A stretch of DNA of 64,000 nucleotides, from the NCBI RefSeq assembly GCF_000023285.1, contig NC_013162.1:1826501-1890500 (forward strand), in the 5' to 3' direction. Below are positions 18,093-28,541 of this stretch, piece by piece. The stretch's first letter is position 1. Each line of letters opens with the position of its first letter. The position numbers and the translations under genes were made by a program. A model generated the notes under the pieces. That model saw only the letters and a list, made by a program, of their open reading frames with translations, did not search any database and was not told the origin of the DNA. Source of the stretch: Capnocytophaga ochracea DSM 7271. Lineage in GTDB: Bacteria; Bacteroidota; Bacteroidia; Flavobacteriales; Flavobacteriaceae.

Positions 18093-19334
18093 TTATGGGG
18101 TTGTTCGTGTCTGTTTTTGAGAAAGAGATACAGAAGATAAGTTTGGCAAAAAGTATGCAATAAGCCCCATCAAAGGCAAGAAAGAACATAGTTTATAAAC
18201 GAAGTCAATACTGGTTATGTCTATCAATTTGCCTAATACTGCCGAAGCCAATCCGCCCATACCAAAAGCAAAACCGTAGAAAAAGCCTGAAATCATTCCT
18301 ATTTTCTGGGGCAAAAGCTCTTGTGAATAGACTAAAATAGAGGCAAAAGCCGATGAGATGATAAACCCTATCAGCACGATGAGTACTGCCGTAGTGGTAG
18401 CATCGGCGTAAGGCAACCAAAGCGCAAAGGGGGCAGCCCCTAAGATTGAAAACCAAATAATAAATTTTCTTCCTACTTTATCACCTAAAAACCCTCCAAC
18501 AAGTGAGCCCGCAGCTACCGCTCCTAAAAAGTAAAATAGGTATACTTGTGCCTCAGCATTACTAAATCCGAATTTTTTAATAGTATAAAACTGAAAATAA
18601 TTGTTGATAGCTGCTGTATAGAAGTTCTTGGAGAATACTAACAACATCAATATAATCATAGAGTTGCGTATTTGTGCACGGGTGAGATTGGGCAACACTA
18701 CAGGTTTTTTAGCTTTCTTTTTGAGCAATTTAAGCAGAATGCTACGCCATTTGCCTATGAGGAGCAGTATGAGCATTGCAAAGATAGAGAACCCTGCAAA
18801 CCATATTAAATTGCCTTGATGACTTTCTTCTACAACTCGTCCGTCGATTATTTTTTTGCTGAACAATAGTAATATCACCAATAGAGGGGCTAAGGCTGTC
18901 CCAAAGTTACCACCCAACTGGAAGATAGCTTGTGCGAACGAGCGTCTGCCTCCTGAGGCTAAAAATGCTACTCTGGACGATTCGGGGTGGAATACCGATG
19001 AACCTACCCCTATGAATACCACCGAGCACAGTATAGCTGTATAGTTACTCGAAAGCGATAAACTCACGATTCCCATAGTAGTAAATGCCATTCCTAATAC
19101 TTGTGAGTAGGGCTTAGGGTGCTTATCGGTATAATTGCCTACTAAGGGTTGCAATATAGAGGCTGATAGTTGGTAACAGAGTGTAATAACCCCTACTTGC
19201 GTCATTGTGAGAGCATATTTGCTTTGCAGAGCAGGATAAATAGACGGAATGACCCCTTGAATGAGGTCATTGAGTCCGTGTGCTAAGGCGATAAGCAGTA
19301 AAATGCGATATTGTGGTTTGTTTTCTTGATACAT
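18093..19334 (-). CDS. MFS transporter, fosmidomycin-resistance (Fsr) type
   Basis: A 413-residue, 12-helix major facilitator. Fsr-like features are LIALAHGLNDLIQG in helix 1, VFHPESSRVA at the start of the fourth or fifth helix and FAQAIFQLGGNFGTALAPL. Known relatives export fosmidomycin or related compounds; the substrate here is not determined. The start lies 1 bp after the mlaE stop, so it is probably cotranscribed with purH and mlaE. Confidence 0.85.
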   Translation of the reverse strand: MYQENKPQYRILLLIALAHGLNDLIQGVIPSIYPALQSKYALTMTQVGVITLCYQLSASILQPLVGNYTDKHPKPYSQVLGMAFTTMGIVSLSLSSNYTAILCSVVFIGVGSSVFHPESSRVAFLASGGRRSFAQAIFQLGGNFGTALAPLLVILLLFSKKIIDGRVVEESHQGNLIWFAGFSIFAMLILLLIGKWRSILLKLLKKKAKKPVVLPNLTRAQIRNSMIILMLLVFSKNFYTAAINNYFQFYTIKKFGFSNAEAQVYLFYFLGAVAAGSLVGGFLGDKVGRKFIIWFSILGAAPFALWLPYADATTTAVLIVLIGFIISSAFASILVYSQELLPQKIGMISGFFYGFAFGMGGLASAVLGKLIDITSIDFVYKLCSFLPLMGLIAYFLPNLSSVSLSQKQTRTTP

Positions 19335-19335
19335 T

Positions 19336-20073
19336 TTAAGCGTAGAACAACTGTGTGAGTACCGAGTTAGAAAGGATAATCACTATACTTGTCCATACAA
19401 ACGAAACGGTACTCGCTTTCCCAACGTCCAGTGCACCCCCTTTCATATAATAGCCGTGATAGGACGGGATAGTAGCCAAGAAGAAGGCAAATACTACCGT
19501 TTTGGTGAAAGCGTATATCATACTGTAAGGTTTGAAGTCGTATTGTACTCCCTGCACAAATTCGGCAGAGGTGGTATAACCACTCATCACCGCTGAAGCC
19601 CAGCCTCCTAATACTCCTAAGTACATACCTAAGGCGATGAGAAAAGGCATTAACATTAGGGCTACTATTTTTGGGAATACTAAATAATTCACTGAGTTTA
19701 CTCCCATAATATCAAGAGCGTCAATCTGTTCGGTTACGCGCATCGTACCTATACTGGAAGTGATAAACGACCCTATTTTTCCTGCCAAGATGATAGCTGT
19801 AAAGGTGGGGGCAAACTCCAATACAATAGATTGGCGAGTGGCGAAACCTATGAGATATTTAGGAATAAAAGGGTTATCGATATTTAGGGCTGTTTGTACT
19901 GCTACTACCCCTCCCACAAAGAAAGAGATAAAAGTTACGATACCTATTGACCCAAATATTAAATCGTCTATCTCACGCAAGATAAGGTCTTTCATTATCG
20001 ACCAGCGGGTACGTTTACGAAAAACATCATAAAGCATTATAAAATAGCCTCCTACGGCTGCAATGTGTTTCAT
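19336..20073 (-). CDS. mlaE: MlaE-type ABC transporter permease
   Basis: A 245-residue MlaE/YrbE permease with about five membrane segments and the characteristic block IGTMRVTEQIDALDIMGVN. MlaE is the membrane subunit of the phospholipid transporter that maintains outer-membrane lipid asymmetry, working with the MlaF ATPase and the MCE protein MlaD. Neither partner is adjacent; the next gene is an MFS transporter. It starts 22 bp after purH and is probably transcribed with it. Confidence 0.9.
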   Translation of the reverse strand: MKHIAAVGGYFIMLYDVFRKRTRWSIMKDLILREIDDLIFGSIGIVTFISFFVGGVVAVQTALNIDNPFIPKYLIGFATRQSIVLEFAPTFTAIILAGKIGSFITSSIGTMRVTEQIDALDIMGVNSVNYLVFPKIVALMLMPFLIALGMYLGVLGGWASAVMSGYTTSAEFVQGVQYDFKPYSMIYAFTKTVVFAFFLATIPSYHGYYMKGGALDVGKASTVSFVWTSIVIILSNSVLTQLFYA

Positions 20074-20095
20074 ACGTTGTTTAAAAAGCGTTTAT

Positions 20096-21628
20096 TTAGT
20101 GTTTAAAATGTCGTATTCCTGTGAATACCATTCCCATTTGGTGCGCATCGCAATAATCGATGCTGGCTTGGTCTTTGATAGAACCCCCAGGTTGTATCAC
20201 CGAACGGATACCTTCGTCGTGAGCGATTTCCACACAATCGGGGAAGGGGAAGAAAGCATCGCTTGCCATTACTGCATCGTTGAGGTCAAACTGAAATTCT
20301 TTAGCCTTTTCAATAGCTTGTTTAAGAGCATCTACACGACTGGTTTGTCCTGTACCACTTGCAATGAGCTGTTTATTCTTCGCCAATACAATGGTATTCG
20401 ATTTGGTATTCTTACATATTTTAGAGGCAAAAAAGAGGTCTTCGAGCACTTCAGTTGAGGGTTTTACAGCGGTTACGTATTGTACATCTTCTATGTTATC
20501 GGTTTTTAGGTCTTTTTCTTGTACCAAATAGCCGTTGAGACACGAGCGCACACTTGTTGTAGGCATTTTGGCTTTCTTCTGTACTAAAATAATACGATTT
20601 TTCTTCTGTTCGAGTATTTTTAAGGCTTCATCGCTGTAAGAAGGTGCAATGATTACCTCAAAGAACAGCGAGTGAATGGTTTCGGCAGTAGCTGAATCTA
20701 TCTTAGTATTAGAGATGAGAATGCCACCAAAAGCCGATACGGGGTCGCCTGCAAGAGCATCTTTATATGCTTCGTGGATAGTTTTGCGAGTTGCTACCCC
20801 ACAAGCATTGTTGTGTTTCAGTATGGCAAAAGTAGGGTCGTCACCTACAAATTCAGCCATTAAGTTTACGGCGGCATCTACATCTAACAAATTGTTATAA
20901 GAGAGCTCTTTGCCGTGTAGTTTATCGAAAAGGGCATCGAAATTACCGTAAAATTCTCCTTTTTGATGAGGGTTTTCGCCGTAGCGTAGTACTTGTCCGT
21001 CGCACTCGCTAATTGCTAAGGTAGGAATTTCTTCTGTTTGATTAAAATAGTTGAAGATAGCGGTATCGTAGTGTGAGGATACTCGGAAAGCCTTAGTAGC
21101 AAAGGAGTGGCGCTCTTCCAAAGTAGAGCTACCGTGCTGTTCGTTTAAGATGTACAAAAGGTCAGCATATTGGTTTACCGATGCCACACAAAGTACATCT
21201 TTATAGTTTTTGGCAGCTGCACGAATAAGCGAAATACCTCCTATATCTATCTTTTCAATAATCTCTTGCTCGCTAGCTCCGCTGGTTACTGTTTTTTCGA
21301 AAGGATATAAGTCTACAATCACTATATCGATTTGAGGGATAGCGTATTGCTTCATTTCTTCAGTATCTTGTGCATTATCCTGACGGTTGAGAATACCTCC
21401 GAAGATTTTAGGGTGGAGCGTCTTGACACGTCCGCCGAAAATAGGGGGATAATCGGTAATAGATTCGACGGGAACTACCTCTACACCTAATTTTTTGATA
21501 AAATCTTCGGTACCTCCTGTGGAGTAAATAGTAATTCCTAAGGTTTTCATTCTGTGAATGATAGGCTCTAATCCTGTTTTGTCGAAAACAGATATTAAGG
21601 CAGATTTAGCTTGTTTTGCAGTGCTCAT
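20096..21628 (-). CDS. purH: Bifunctional AICAR transformylase/IMP cyclohydrolase
   Basis: A 510-residue protein catalysing the last two steps of IMP synthesis. The N-terminal IMP cyclohydrolase domain has SVFDKTG, STGGTEDFIKKLG and GGRVKTLHPKIFGG. The C-terminal AICAR transformylase domain has LRYGENPHQKGEFY, LKHNNACGVA, SDAFFPFPDCVE and IQPGGSIKD, with the catalytic Lys/His pair in KHNN. Its full length is usual. It is the first gene of a likely purH-mlaE-MFS unit. Confidence 0.97.
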   Translation of the reverse strand: MSTAKQAKSALISVFDKTGLEPIIHRMKTLGITIYSTGGTEDFIKKLGVEVVPVESITDYPPIFGGRVKTLHPKIFGGILNRQDNAQDTEEMKQYAIPQIDIVIVDLYPFEKTVTSGASEQEIIEKIDIGGISLIRAAAKNYKDVLCVASVNQYADLLYILNEQHGSSTLEERHSFATKAFRVSSHYDTAIFNYFNQTEEIPTLAISECDGQVLRYGENPHQKGEFYGNFDALFDKLHGKELSYNNLLDVDAAVNLMAEFVGDDPTFAILKHNNACGVATRKTIHEAYKDALAGDPVSAFGGILISNTKIDSATAETIHSLFFEVIIAPSYSDEALKILEQKKNRIILVQKKAKMPTTSVRSCLNGYLVQEKDLKTDNIEDVQYVTAVKPSTEVLEDLFFASKICKNTKSNTIVLAKNKQLIASGTGQTSRVDALKQAIEKAKEFQFDLNDAVMASDAFFPFPDCVEIAHDEGIRSVIQPGGSIKDQASIDYCDAHQMGMVFTGIRHFKH

Positions 21629-21656
21629 TTGGAAAAAAAGGTTTCATTTTAGGCTA

Positions 21657-21689
21657 CAAAAATACTACTTTTTATCAATACCAAGCAAA
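21657..21689 (-). promoter_or_regulatory. Promoter of purH
   Basis: Minus-strand -7 TATTTTTG (21657-21664) with -33 TTTG (21686-21689, 21-bp spacer) or TTG (21682-21684, 17-bp spacer). Confidence 0.65.
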
Positions 21690-21699
21690 CAAAAGATTA

Positions 21700-22260
21700 A
21701 AAAAATGCTAATAATACCGGAAATTTAGGAAATGAGGAAATGAGGAAATGAGAAAATGAGATGCGAGCTTGAGTTAGAGGAATGAGGCTGTGCCTCAGAA
21801 ATTAAACAAAAATAAAACAAAATCAAGGCTACGCCTTGTGAAATGGGAAGAGAGGTAGGTCGGAGTTTTTGGAGAATATTAAAGAGGTTCTGAACTTTCG
21901 GAAGATATCGGAGAAATTCGGAAGATGGTTAAGAGGGATTTTGATGAAAAAAGGGTGTAAGATGGGTGGGGTTAGCTTATAGGAAGCTTATAGGAAGCTT
22001 ATACGAATCTTGGACGATTGGTATAGAAAGGGTGTGTAAAAAATTGATTAATAGCTTAATACAACAATGCTAAAAATGCCAAAAATGGGGTTTCGAGGCG
22101 AAAGAAAGAGAATCCTCACCCCGATCACATACTCTCCTATTCGGAGACTTCTCCCAAGGAGAGGGGGAATGTAGCGACGGAAAAAGTGAAGGTGATGTGG
22201 TGAAAACTTCTCGCTGGTTATCTTCAAAAAGGGGAGTGTGGTGACGAAGAAGTGGAGGAA
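21700..22260 (+). repeat. Dispersed element copy B
   Basis: This divergent junction between purH and the MacB-like permease carries no gene. It is very similar to copy A and still closer to copy C. It has GAGGC-TGT-GCCTC (21784-21796), CAAGGC-TAC-GCCTTG (21824-21838), the TTCGGAA words, six 11-bp units (21972-22037), an AAAAATGCC word repeat (about 22070-22085), then TCTCC-TATTC-GGAGA and the CTCCCAAGGAGAG hairpin (about 22130-22165). Confidence 0.85.
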
Positions 22261-22271
22261 AGAAAAAAATA

Positions 22272-22306
22272 TTTCGTATTTAATTAAAAAAAATAATGTA
22301 CATTTG
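22272..22306 (+). promoter_or_regulatory. Promoter of the MacB-like permease gene
   Basis: A clear -7 TACATTTG (22299-22306); the -33 box is weak (TTTCG at about 22272). The ATG is 29 bp downstream. Confidence 0.55.
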
Positions 22307-22335
22307 CAAAAAAGAAATACAAGTATAACTGACCT

Positions 22336-23583
22336 ATGTTTATTTATTTACAACTATTAAAAGAGAGTTTTAACTTCGCAATCAAATCGTTGCGAGACAA
22401 TAAGCTCCGCACTTTCCTTTCGTTATTGGGTGTAACGGTGGGAATCTTCTCTATTATATCGGTATTAGCGGCGGTTGATTCACTGAATAGAAGTATTCAG
22501 GAGAGCCTTTCGGGGTTAGACAAGAATATGATAAACGTCTCTAAATTCTCTTTTGCTCCTACCGATGTGCCCCGCTGGCAACGCTTGAACTTTCCGCAAG
22601 TTAGCTATCAGGAATACGAATTTATGAAGCGTGAAATACCTAATACTGAAGCTGTGGTGTATGAATTGTTTGGGGTATTTTCGACGATAAAATACAATGG
22701 CAAAACGATTCCGTCGCCTACTATACAATCTACTTCGGCAGGAGTTGAACAAATAAGTGATATTAGGATAAAAAAAGGTAGGTTTTACAACGAAGCTGAA
22801 GCTAATGCCGGTACTGCGGTAGTTATATTAGGGCATAATCTGGCTGAACAGCTTTTTGGTGAGGAAGACCCTATGAATAAAGAGATACGCATTTTCGGTA
22901 GGAAACTTACTGTGATTGGTGTACTGAAAAAATACGGGGAACTAGGAGGAGGGCCTGATGAGAATGCTTATGTACCTGCCAATTTTATAAGGGGCTTTAT
23001 GAATACAGGTCCACAAGGGCTACCCAGTGGGGTGGTGCTAAAACCTAAAAAAGGGGTGGATATGGCGGAGTATGAAGCTGTATTGCGCCAGAAATTCCGT
23101 GCTTATCGCGGACTTAAACCTGAGGATATAGATAACTTTTTCGTCAATAAAATATCGTCGTTTACTGATATGATAGACGAAACGATTAGTATGATGAACG
23201 TTGTGGGCTGGATTATAGGAGGCTTTTCAATCTTGGTAGGAGGCTTTGGTATTGCTAATATTATGTTTGTGAGTGTGAAAGAACGCACGAGCCTTATAGG
23301 CGTACAGAAGTCGTTAGGGGCTAAAAACCAATTTATCTTGTTTCAGTTTTTGTTTGAAGCGGTGCTTTTGGCTATCATCGGAGGACTTTTTGGGTTGTTC
23401 TTTGTGTGGTTACTTACCTTTATAATTCCGAGCAGTACTGATGGGTTTAACTTTGTGCTATCGTTTAAGAACGTAGCGATAGGCTTAGGAATCTCGTTTG
23501 TAGTAGGTTTGCTTTCGGGTATTATACCTGCATCGTCGGCTGCACGGCTCAATCCTGTGGAAGCGATTAGAACCGGACAGTAA
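22336..23583 (+). CDS. MacB/FtsX-type ABC transporter permease
   Basis: A 415-residue permease. It has one N-terminal membrane helix after the family-typical SLRDNKLRTFLSLLGVTVGI, a periplasmic MacB core domain of about 230 residues, and three C-terminal helices with the FtsX motif (IMFVSVKERTSLIGVQKSLGA). It ends in the common ARLNPVEAIRTGQ. Members extrude peptides, lipoproteins or drugs, or act as mechanotransmission devices, with a separate ATPase. No ATPase gene is adjacent, so its partner is encoded elsewhere. Confidence 0.9.
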   Translation: MFIYLQLLKESFNFAIKSLRDNKLRTFLSLLGVTVGIFSIISVLAAVDSLNRSIQESLSGLDKNMINVSKFSFAPTDVPRWQRLNFPQVSYQEYEFMKREIPNTEAVVYELFGVFSTIKYNGKTIPSPTIQSTSAGVEQISDIRIKKGRFYNEAEANAGTAVVILGHNLAEQLFGEEDPMNKEIRIFGRKLTVIGVLKKYGELGGGPDENAYVPANFIRGFMNTGPQGLPSGVVLKPKKGVDMAEYEAVLRQKFRAYRGLKPEDIDNFFVNKISSFTDMIDETISMMNVVGWIIGGFSILVGGFGIANIMFVSVKERTSLIGVQKSLGAKNQFILFQFLFEAVLLAIIGGLFGLFFVWLLTFIIPSSTDGFNFVLSFKNVAIGLGISFVVGLLSGIIPASSAARLNPVEAIRTGQ

Positions 23584-23753
23584 TGTAAAGTGATTTCAAT
23601 ATATTTAGTAAGAAAAGAAATTTTATAGGAAGAAAAAGAGAAATATAACTCTCTCATTTTCTACAAGTAAAAAAATAATTAACAATTCATCTTAAAATTT
23701 AACACTTTTTTTATCGAGTATGTCAAAAATATTTACTTATTTTGTAGCGAAGA

Positions 23754-23767
23754 AAGGTGAGAACCTT
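23754..23767 (+). promoter_or_regulatory. GNRA-tetraloop hairpin in the xerC leader
   Basis: AAGGT-GAGA-ACCTT forms a small stem with a GAGA (GNRA) tetraloop 42 bp before the xerC ATG, followed by AAACTGAGTTT (23776-23786), itself a short inverted repeat. A TTATTTTG upstream (23738-23745) resembles a -7 box with one mismatch, which would place the hairpin at the 5' end of the mRNA. Confidence 0.4.
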
Positions 23768-23809
23768 GCTTGAGAAACTGAGTTTACTAATCAACTAAAT
23801 TTTTAACCT

Positions 23810-24733
23810 ATGTCTATCAACGCCTTTATTATTTATCTTTCGATAGAGATGAAATATTCTGACCATACAGTTGAGGCTTATAAACACGACCTTAGGAGTT
23901 TTGAGAAGTTTATTAAGAATCTATATGAGGAAAAAGGGGAAGATTGCTGTTTGGAACAAGCTGACCAAGAAGATATAAAGAAATGGATTATACACCTATC
24001 GGATGAAACTATTTCATTTAGGAGTATCAATAGGAAGTTATCGGCTTTAAAGACTTATTACAATTTCTTGAAGAAGACGAAACAGATAGAAATAAGTCCG
24101 TTTGAGAAAGGTATATTTTTATTGAAAACGGAGAAGAAGCACAAGTTGCCTTTTTCGGAAGCTGAGATTGAAAAAGTGTTGTCCTTTTTTTCATCGAAGG
24201 ACTCATTTGATGAAGTGAGGAATAGGGCAGTGATTGAGACGCTTTATGCTACGGGTATACGTCGCTCAGAGTTGTCTGGACTGAAAGTAAGCGATGTGGA
24301 TTTTGAGCAAAAACAAATAAAAGTGCTTGGGAAAGGTGATAAAGAGCGGTATATACCTATTATTCCTGAGCTTGAAAACACTCTTAAAGAATATTTAGTT
24401 TTAAGAGAGGAGGTAAAGAATGAAAAAAGCCAGGATTATCTATTTTTAGTAAAGAATGGTAAAAAGATATATTCGACGCTGGTATACAGAATTATTAATT
24501 CGTATTTTAGTGTTGTAACAACAAAGAAAGATGTGAGTCCTCACGTATTGAGACACTCATTTGCGAGTCATTTGTTAGATAATGGAGCAGACCTTTATAC
24601 TGTGAAGGAACTACTGGGGCATTCCAGCTTGGCTTCTACCCAAGTGTATACGAACACCAGCTTGGCTGAACTCAAAAAGCAGTATAAGAAAGCACACCCT
24701 CGGGCAAAAGGCAATAGCAATGAGGAAGAATAA
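23810..24733 (+). CDS. xerC: Tyrosine recombinase XerC/D type
   Basis: A 307-residue tyrosine recombinase with an N-terminal core-binding SAM-like domain (1-90) and a catalytic domain. All active-site residues are visible: Arg151 (TGIRRSEL), Lys175 (GKGDKER), His245 and Arg248 (PHVLRH), His271 (GHSS) and Tyr280 (TQVYT). It probably resolves chromosome dimers at dif. Length, the lack of an insertion context and the adjacent hpf argue for a housekeeping Xer rather than a mobile-element integrase. I recall the xerC-hpf pair as conserved in flavobacteria. Confidence 0.9.
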   Translation: MSINAFIIYLSIEMKYSDHTVEAYKHDLRSFEKFIKNLYEEKGEDCCLEQADQEDIKKWIIHLSDETISFRSINRKLSALKTYYNFLKKTKQIEISPFEKGIFLLKTEKKHKLPFSEAEIEKVLSFFSSKDSFDEVRNRAVIETLYATGIRRSELSGLKVSDVDFEQKQIKVLGKGDKERYIPIIPELENTLKEYLVLREEVKNEKSQDYLFLVKNGKKIYSTLVYRIINSYFSVVTTKKDVSPHVLRHSFASHLLDNGADLYTVKELLGHSSLASTQVYTNTSLAELKKQYKKAHPRAKGNSNEEE

Positions 24734-24765
24734 TTGAATTGTTAAACCTTAAATTTGTAAACATT

Positions 24766-25056
24766 ATGAAAGTACACGTACACTCAGTTGATTTTACAGT
24801 CGACCAAAAATTAGTAGACTTTATTCAGAAAAAACTTGATAAGCTCGATAATTTTTACGATAGGATTATCGAAGCAGATGTGCATTTGAAGTTGGAAAAT
24901 ACCAATACCAAAGAAAATAAAATAGTAGAAGTGAAAGTACATATCCCAGGAGAAAGTCTTGTGGTAAAGAAACAGTTTAAGACTTTTGAAGAAGGGGTTG
25001 ATAGTGCTATCACACCATTGGAAAGAATGTTATTAAGACACAAAGATAAGCACTAA
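24766..25056 (+). CDS. hpf: Ribosome hibernation-promoting factor, short form
   Basis: A 96-residue HPF/RaiA protein (MKVHVHSVDFTVDQKLVDFI, RIIEADVHLKLEN, FKTFEEGVDSAI). It binds the 30S decoding region in stationary phase and inactivates ribosomes. The absence of a C-terminal dimerisation domain makes it the short form. The ATG at 24766 is chosen; an upstream in-frame start lies in the 32-bp gap after xerC and would add nine atypical residues. Probably cotranscribed with xerC. Confidence 0.92.
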   Translation: MKVHVHSVDFTVDQKLVDFIQKKLDKLDNFYDRIIEADVHLKLENTNTKENKIVEVKVHIPGESLVVKKQFKTFEEGVDSAITPLERMLLRHKDKH

Positions 25057-25106
25057 AAACTTATGCAATAGAGAAGAGCAGAAGTTTTAAAGTTTGTTAA
25101 AAACTT

Positions 25107-25135
25107 TTTGAATACAAAAAAAAGTTATACCTTTG
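25107..25135 (+). promoter_or_regulatory. Promoter of the OmpA-family gene
   Basis: -33 TTTG (25107-25110) and -7 TACCTTTG (25128-25135) with a 17-bp spacer, 35 bp before the ATG. A close match to consensus, as expected for an abundant outer-membrane protein. Confidence 0.8.
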
Positions 25136-25170
25136 CCCCAGTTTTTGTATAATTATAAAATCAGAAAGTA

Positions 25171-26364
25171 ATGAAAAGAAGCATTTTACTATTGGCTTCA
25201 TTGGTTTTCTTTGGAGTCCAAGCACAACAGAATGACTATAACAAATGGTCTATTGATATAAATGGAGGGTTTAATAAACCTACCACTCCTTTTACAAGTG
25301 GGTATAGTACTAATACGCCTAATTTATGGAGCACAAATGCAGGTGTGCGCTATATGGCAAACAACAAGTTTGGGGTTCGCTTAGGCGGTGGTTACGACGT
25401 TTTTAAAAATGATGACGATACACCTAATTTTGAATCTAGACTTTGGAATGTAAACCTACAAGGGGTAGCAAACCTTGCGAGTGTTCTTAGCTTTGAAGAA
25501 TGGACAAGTGACTTAGGATTACTATTGCACGCAGGTTTTGGATATTCACAGCTTAATAGTGATTATATTTCTAAACCCGACCAAATAGCATTTCTTACAG
25601 TAGGTCTTACTCCTCAGCTGAGGATTTCTAACCGTATAGCCTTTTTGCTTGATGCGTCAATGTACATCAATAGTAAGCAACAACTTACTTATGACACAAA
25701 ATCAGCTAATGGACAACAAGGCTTCCAAGGAAACCACTTTACCCTTACTGCTGGTTTAAATATTGCTCTCGGTAAACACGGTAAACACGCCGATTGGGCA
25801 GCAGCTTCTAAAAAAGACGAATTAGAAGAAGTGGCTCAACGCGTAGCTAACCTTGAAAATAACGTTGCTGACTTGAAGAGCGAAGTGGCTAACAAGCAAA
25901 ACAAAATGAACGATGCCAATGGCAACAACGTTCCTGATGAAATTGAAAGCTACTTAAACGATAATTACAAAGCAAAAGATAAAGTAGGTGAAAACGGAGA
26001 AGTAAAAGATGATGATGTAGCTGCTGACCTCATCAGAAAAGGTTATATCAATGCTTACTTTGATTTTAATTCATCTAAACCACAGATATCATCTTCTTGG
26101 GCTGTAGATTTTGTAGCTAAATATATGAAATCTAATCCTAATGCACACATTAATATTAATGGTTATGCTGATGAATTAGGAGGTACTCAGTACAACCAAA
26201 CGTTATCACAAAAACGTGCTGATGCTGTGAAAGATTTGCTTGTGAAAGCAGGTATTGATGGCTCTCGTATTACTGCCGAAGGAAAAGGCGTAGATGCAAG
26301 TGTTGATAAGAACTCTTCAAGAGCACGTCAGTTAGCTCGTAAAACAACTTTTGAATTGAAATAG
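25171..26364 (+). CDS. OmpA-family outer-membrane protein
   Basis: A 397-residue protein. Signal peptide ending GVQAQ; residues about 20-205 form a beta-barrel (aromatic alternating strands); about 215-250 is a coiled coil (RVANLENNVADLKSEV); then a short acidic Asp-rich linker (DANGNNVPDEIE, thrombospondin type 3-like). The C-terminal OmpA peptidoglycan-binding domain has YFDFNSSKPQ, INGYADELGGTQYNQTLSQK and RADAVKDLLVKAGI. It links the outer membrane to peptidoglycan. It stands alone between its own promoter and a strong terminator. Confidence 0.93.
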   Translation: MKRSILLLASLVFFGVQAQQNDYNKWSIDINGGFNKPTTPFTSGYSTNTPNLWSTNAGVRYMANNKFGVRLGGGYDVFKNDDDTPNFESRLWNVNLQGVANLASVLSFEEWTSDLGLLLHAGFGYSQLNSDYISKPDQIAFLTVGLTPQLRISNRIAFLLDASMYINSKQQLTYDTKSANGQQGFQGNHFTLTAGLNIALGKHGKHADWAAASKKDELEEVAQRVANLENNVADLKSEVANKQNKMNDANGNNVPDEIESYLNDNYKAKDKVGENGEVKDDDVAADLIRKGYINAYFDFNSSKPQISSSWAVDFVAKYMKSNPNAHININGYADELGGTQYNQTLSQKRADAVKDLLVKAGIDGSRITAEGKGVDASVDKNSSRARQLARKTTFELK

Positions 26365-26395
26365 TAAGTATAATCAATTTAGAAAAATAATGACA

Positions 26396-26436
26396 AATGC
26401 CCCCAAAAGTGCTAACTTTTGGGGGCATTGCTTTTT
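26396..26436 (+). terminator. Strong terminator after the OmpA-family gene
   Basis: Perfect 15-bp stem AATGCCCCCAAAAGT (26396-26410), loop GCTA, complementary arm to 26429, then CTTTTTAT. It also lies before the ligA 3' end and may serve both converging units. Confidence 0.92.
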
Positions 26437-26503
26437 ATCAGAAGGATTATTTATTTTAACAAACAAAGAGAAGGCTATAGCATAAAAGGATATGCAACTC
26501 TAC

Positions 26504-28531
<2,028 letters not shown>

Positions 28532-28541
<10 letters not shown>

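Noticed and set aside
23810-24733. Tyrosine recombinase as the integrase of a mobile element
   Set aside because: There are no attachment repeats, no tRNA target and no cargo; the neighbour is hpf and the length fits a housekeeping Xer protein.
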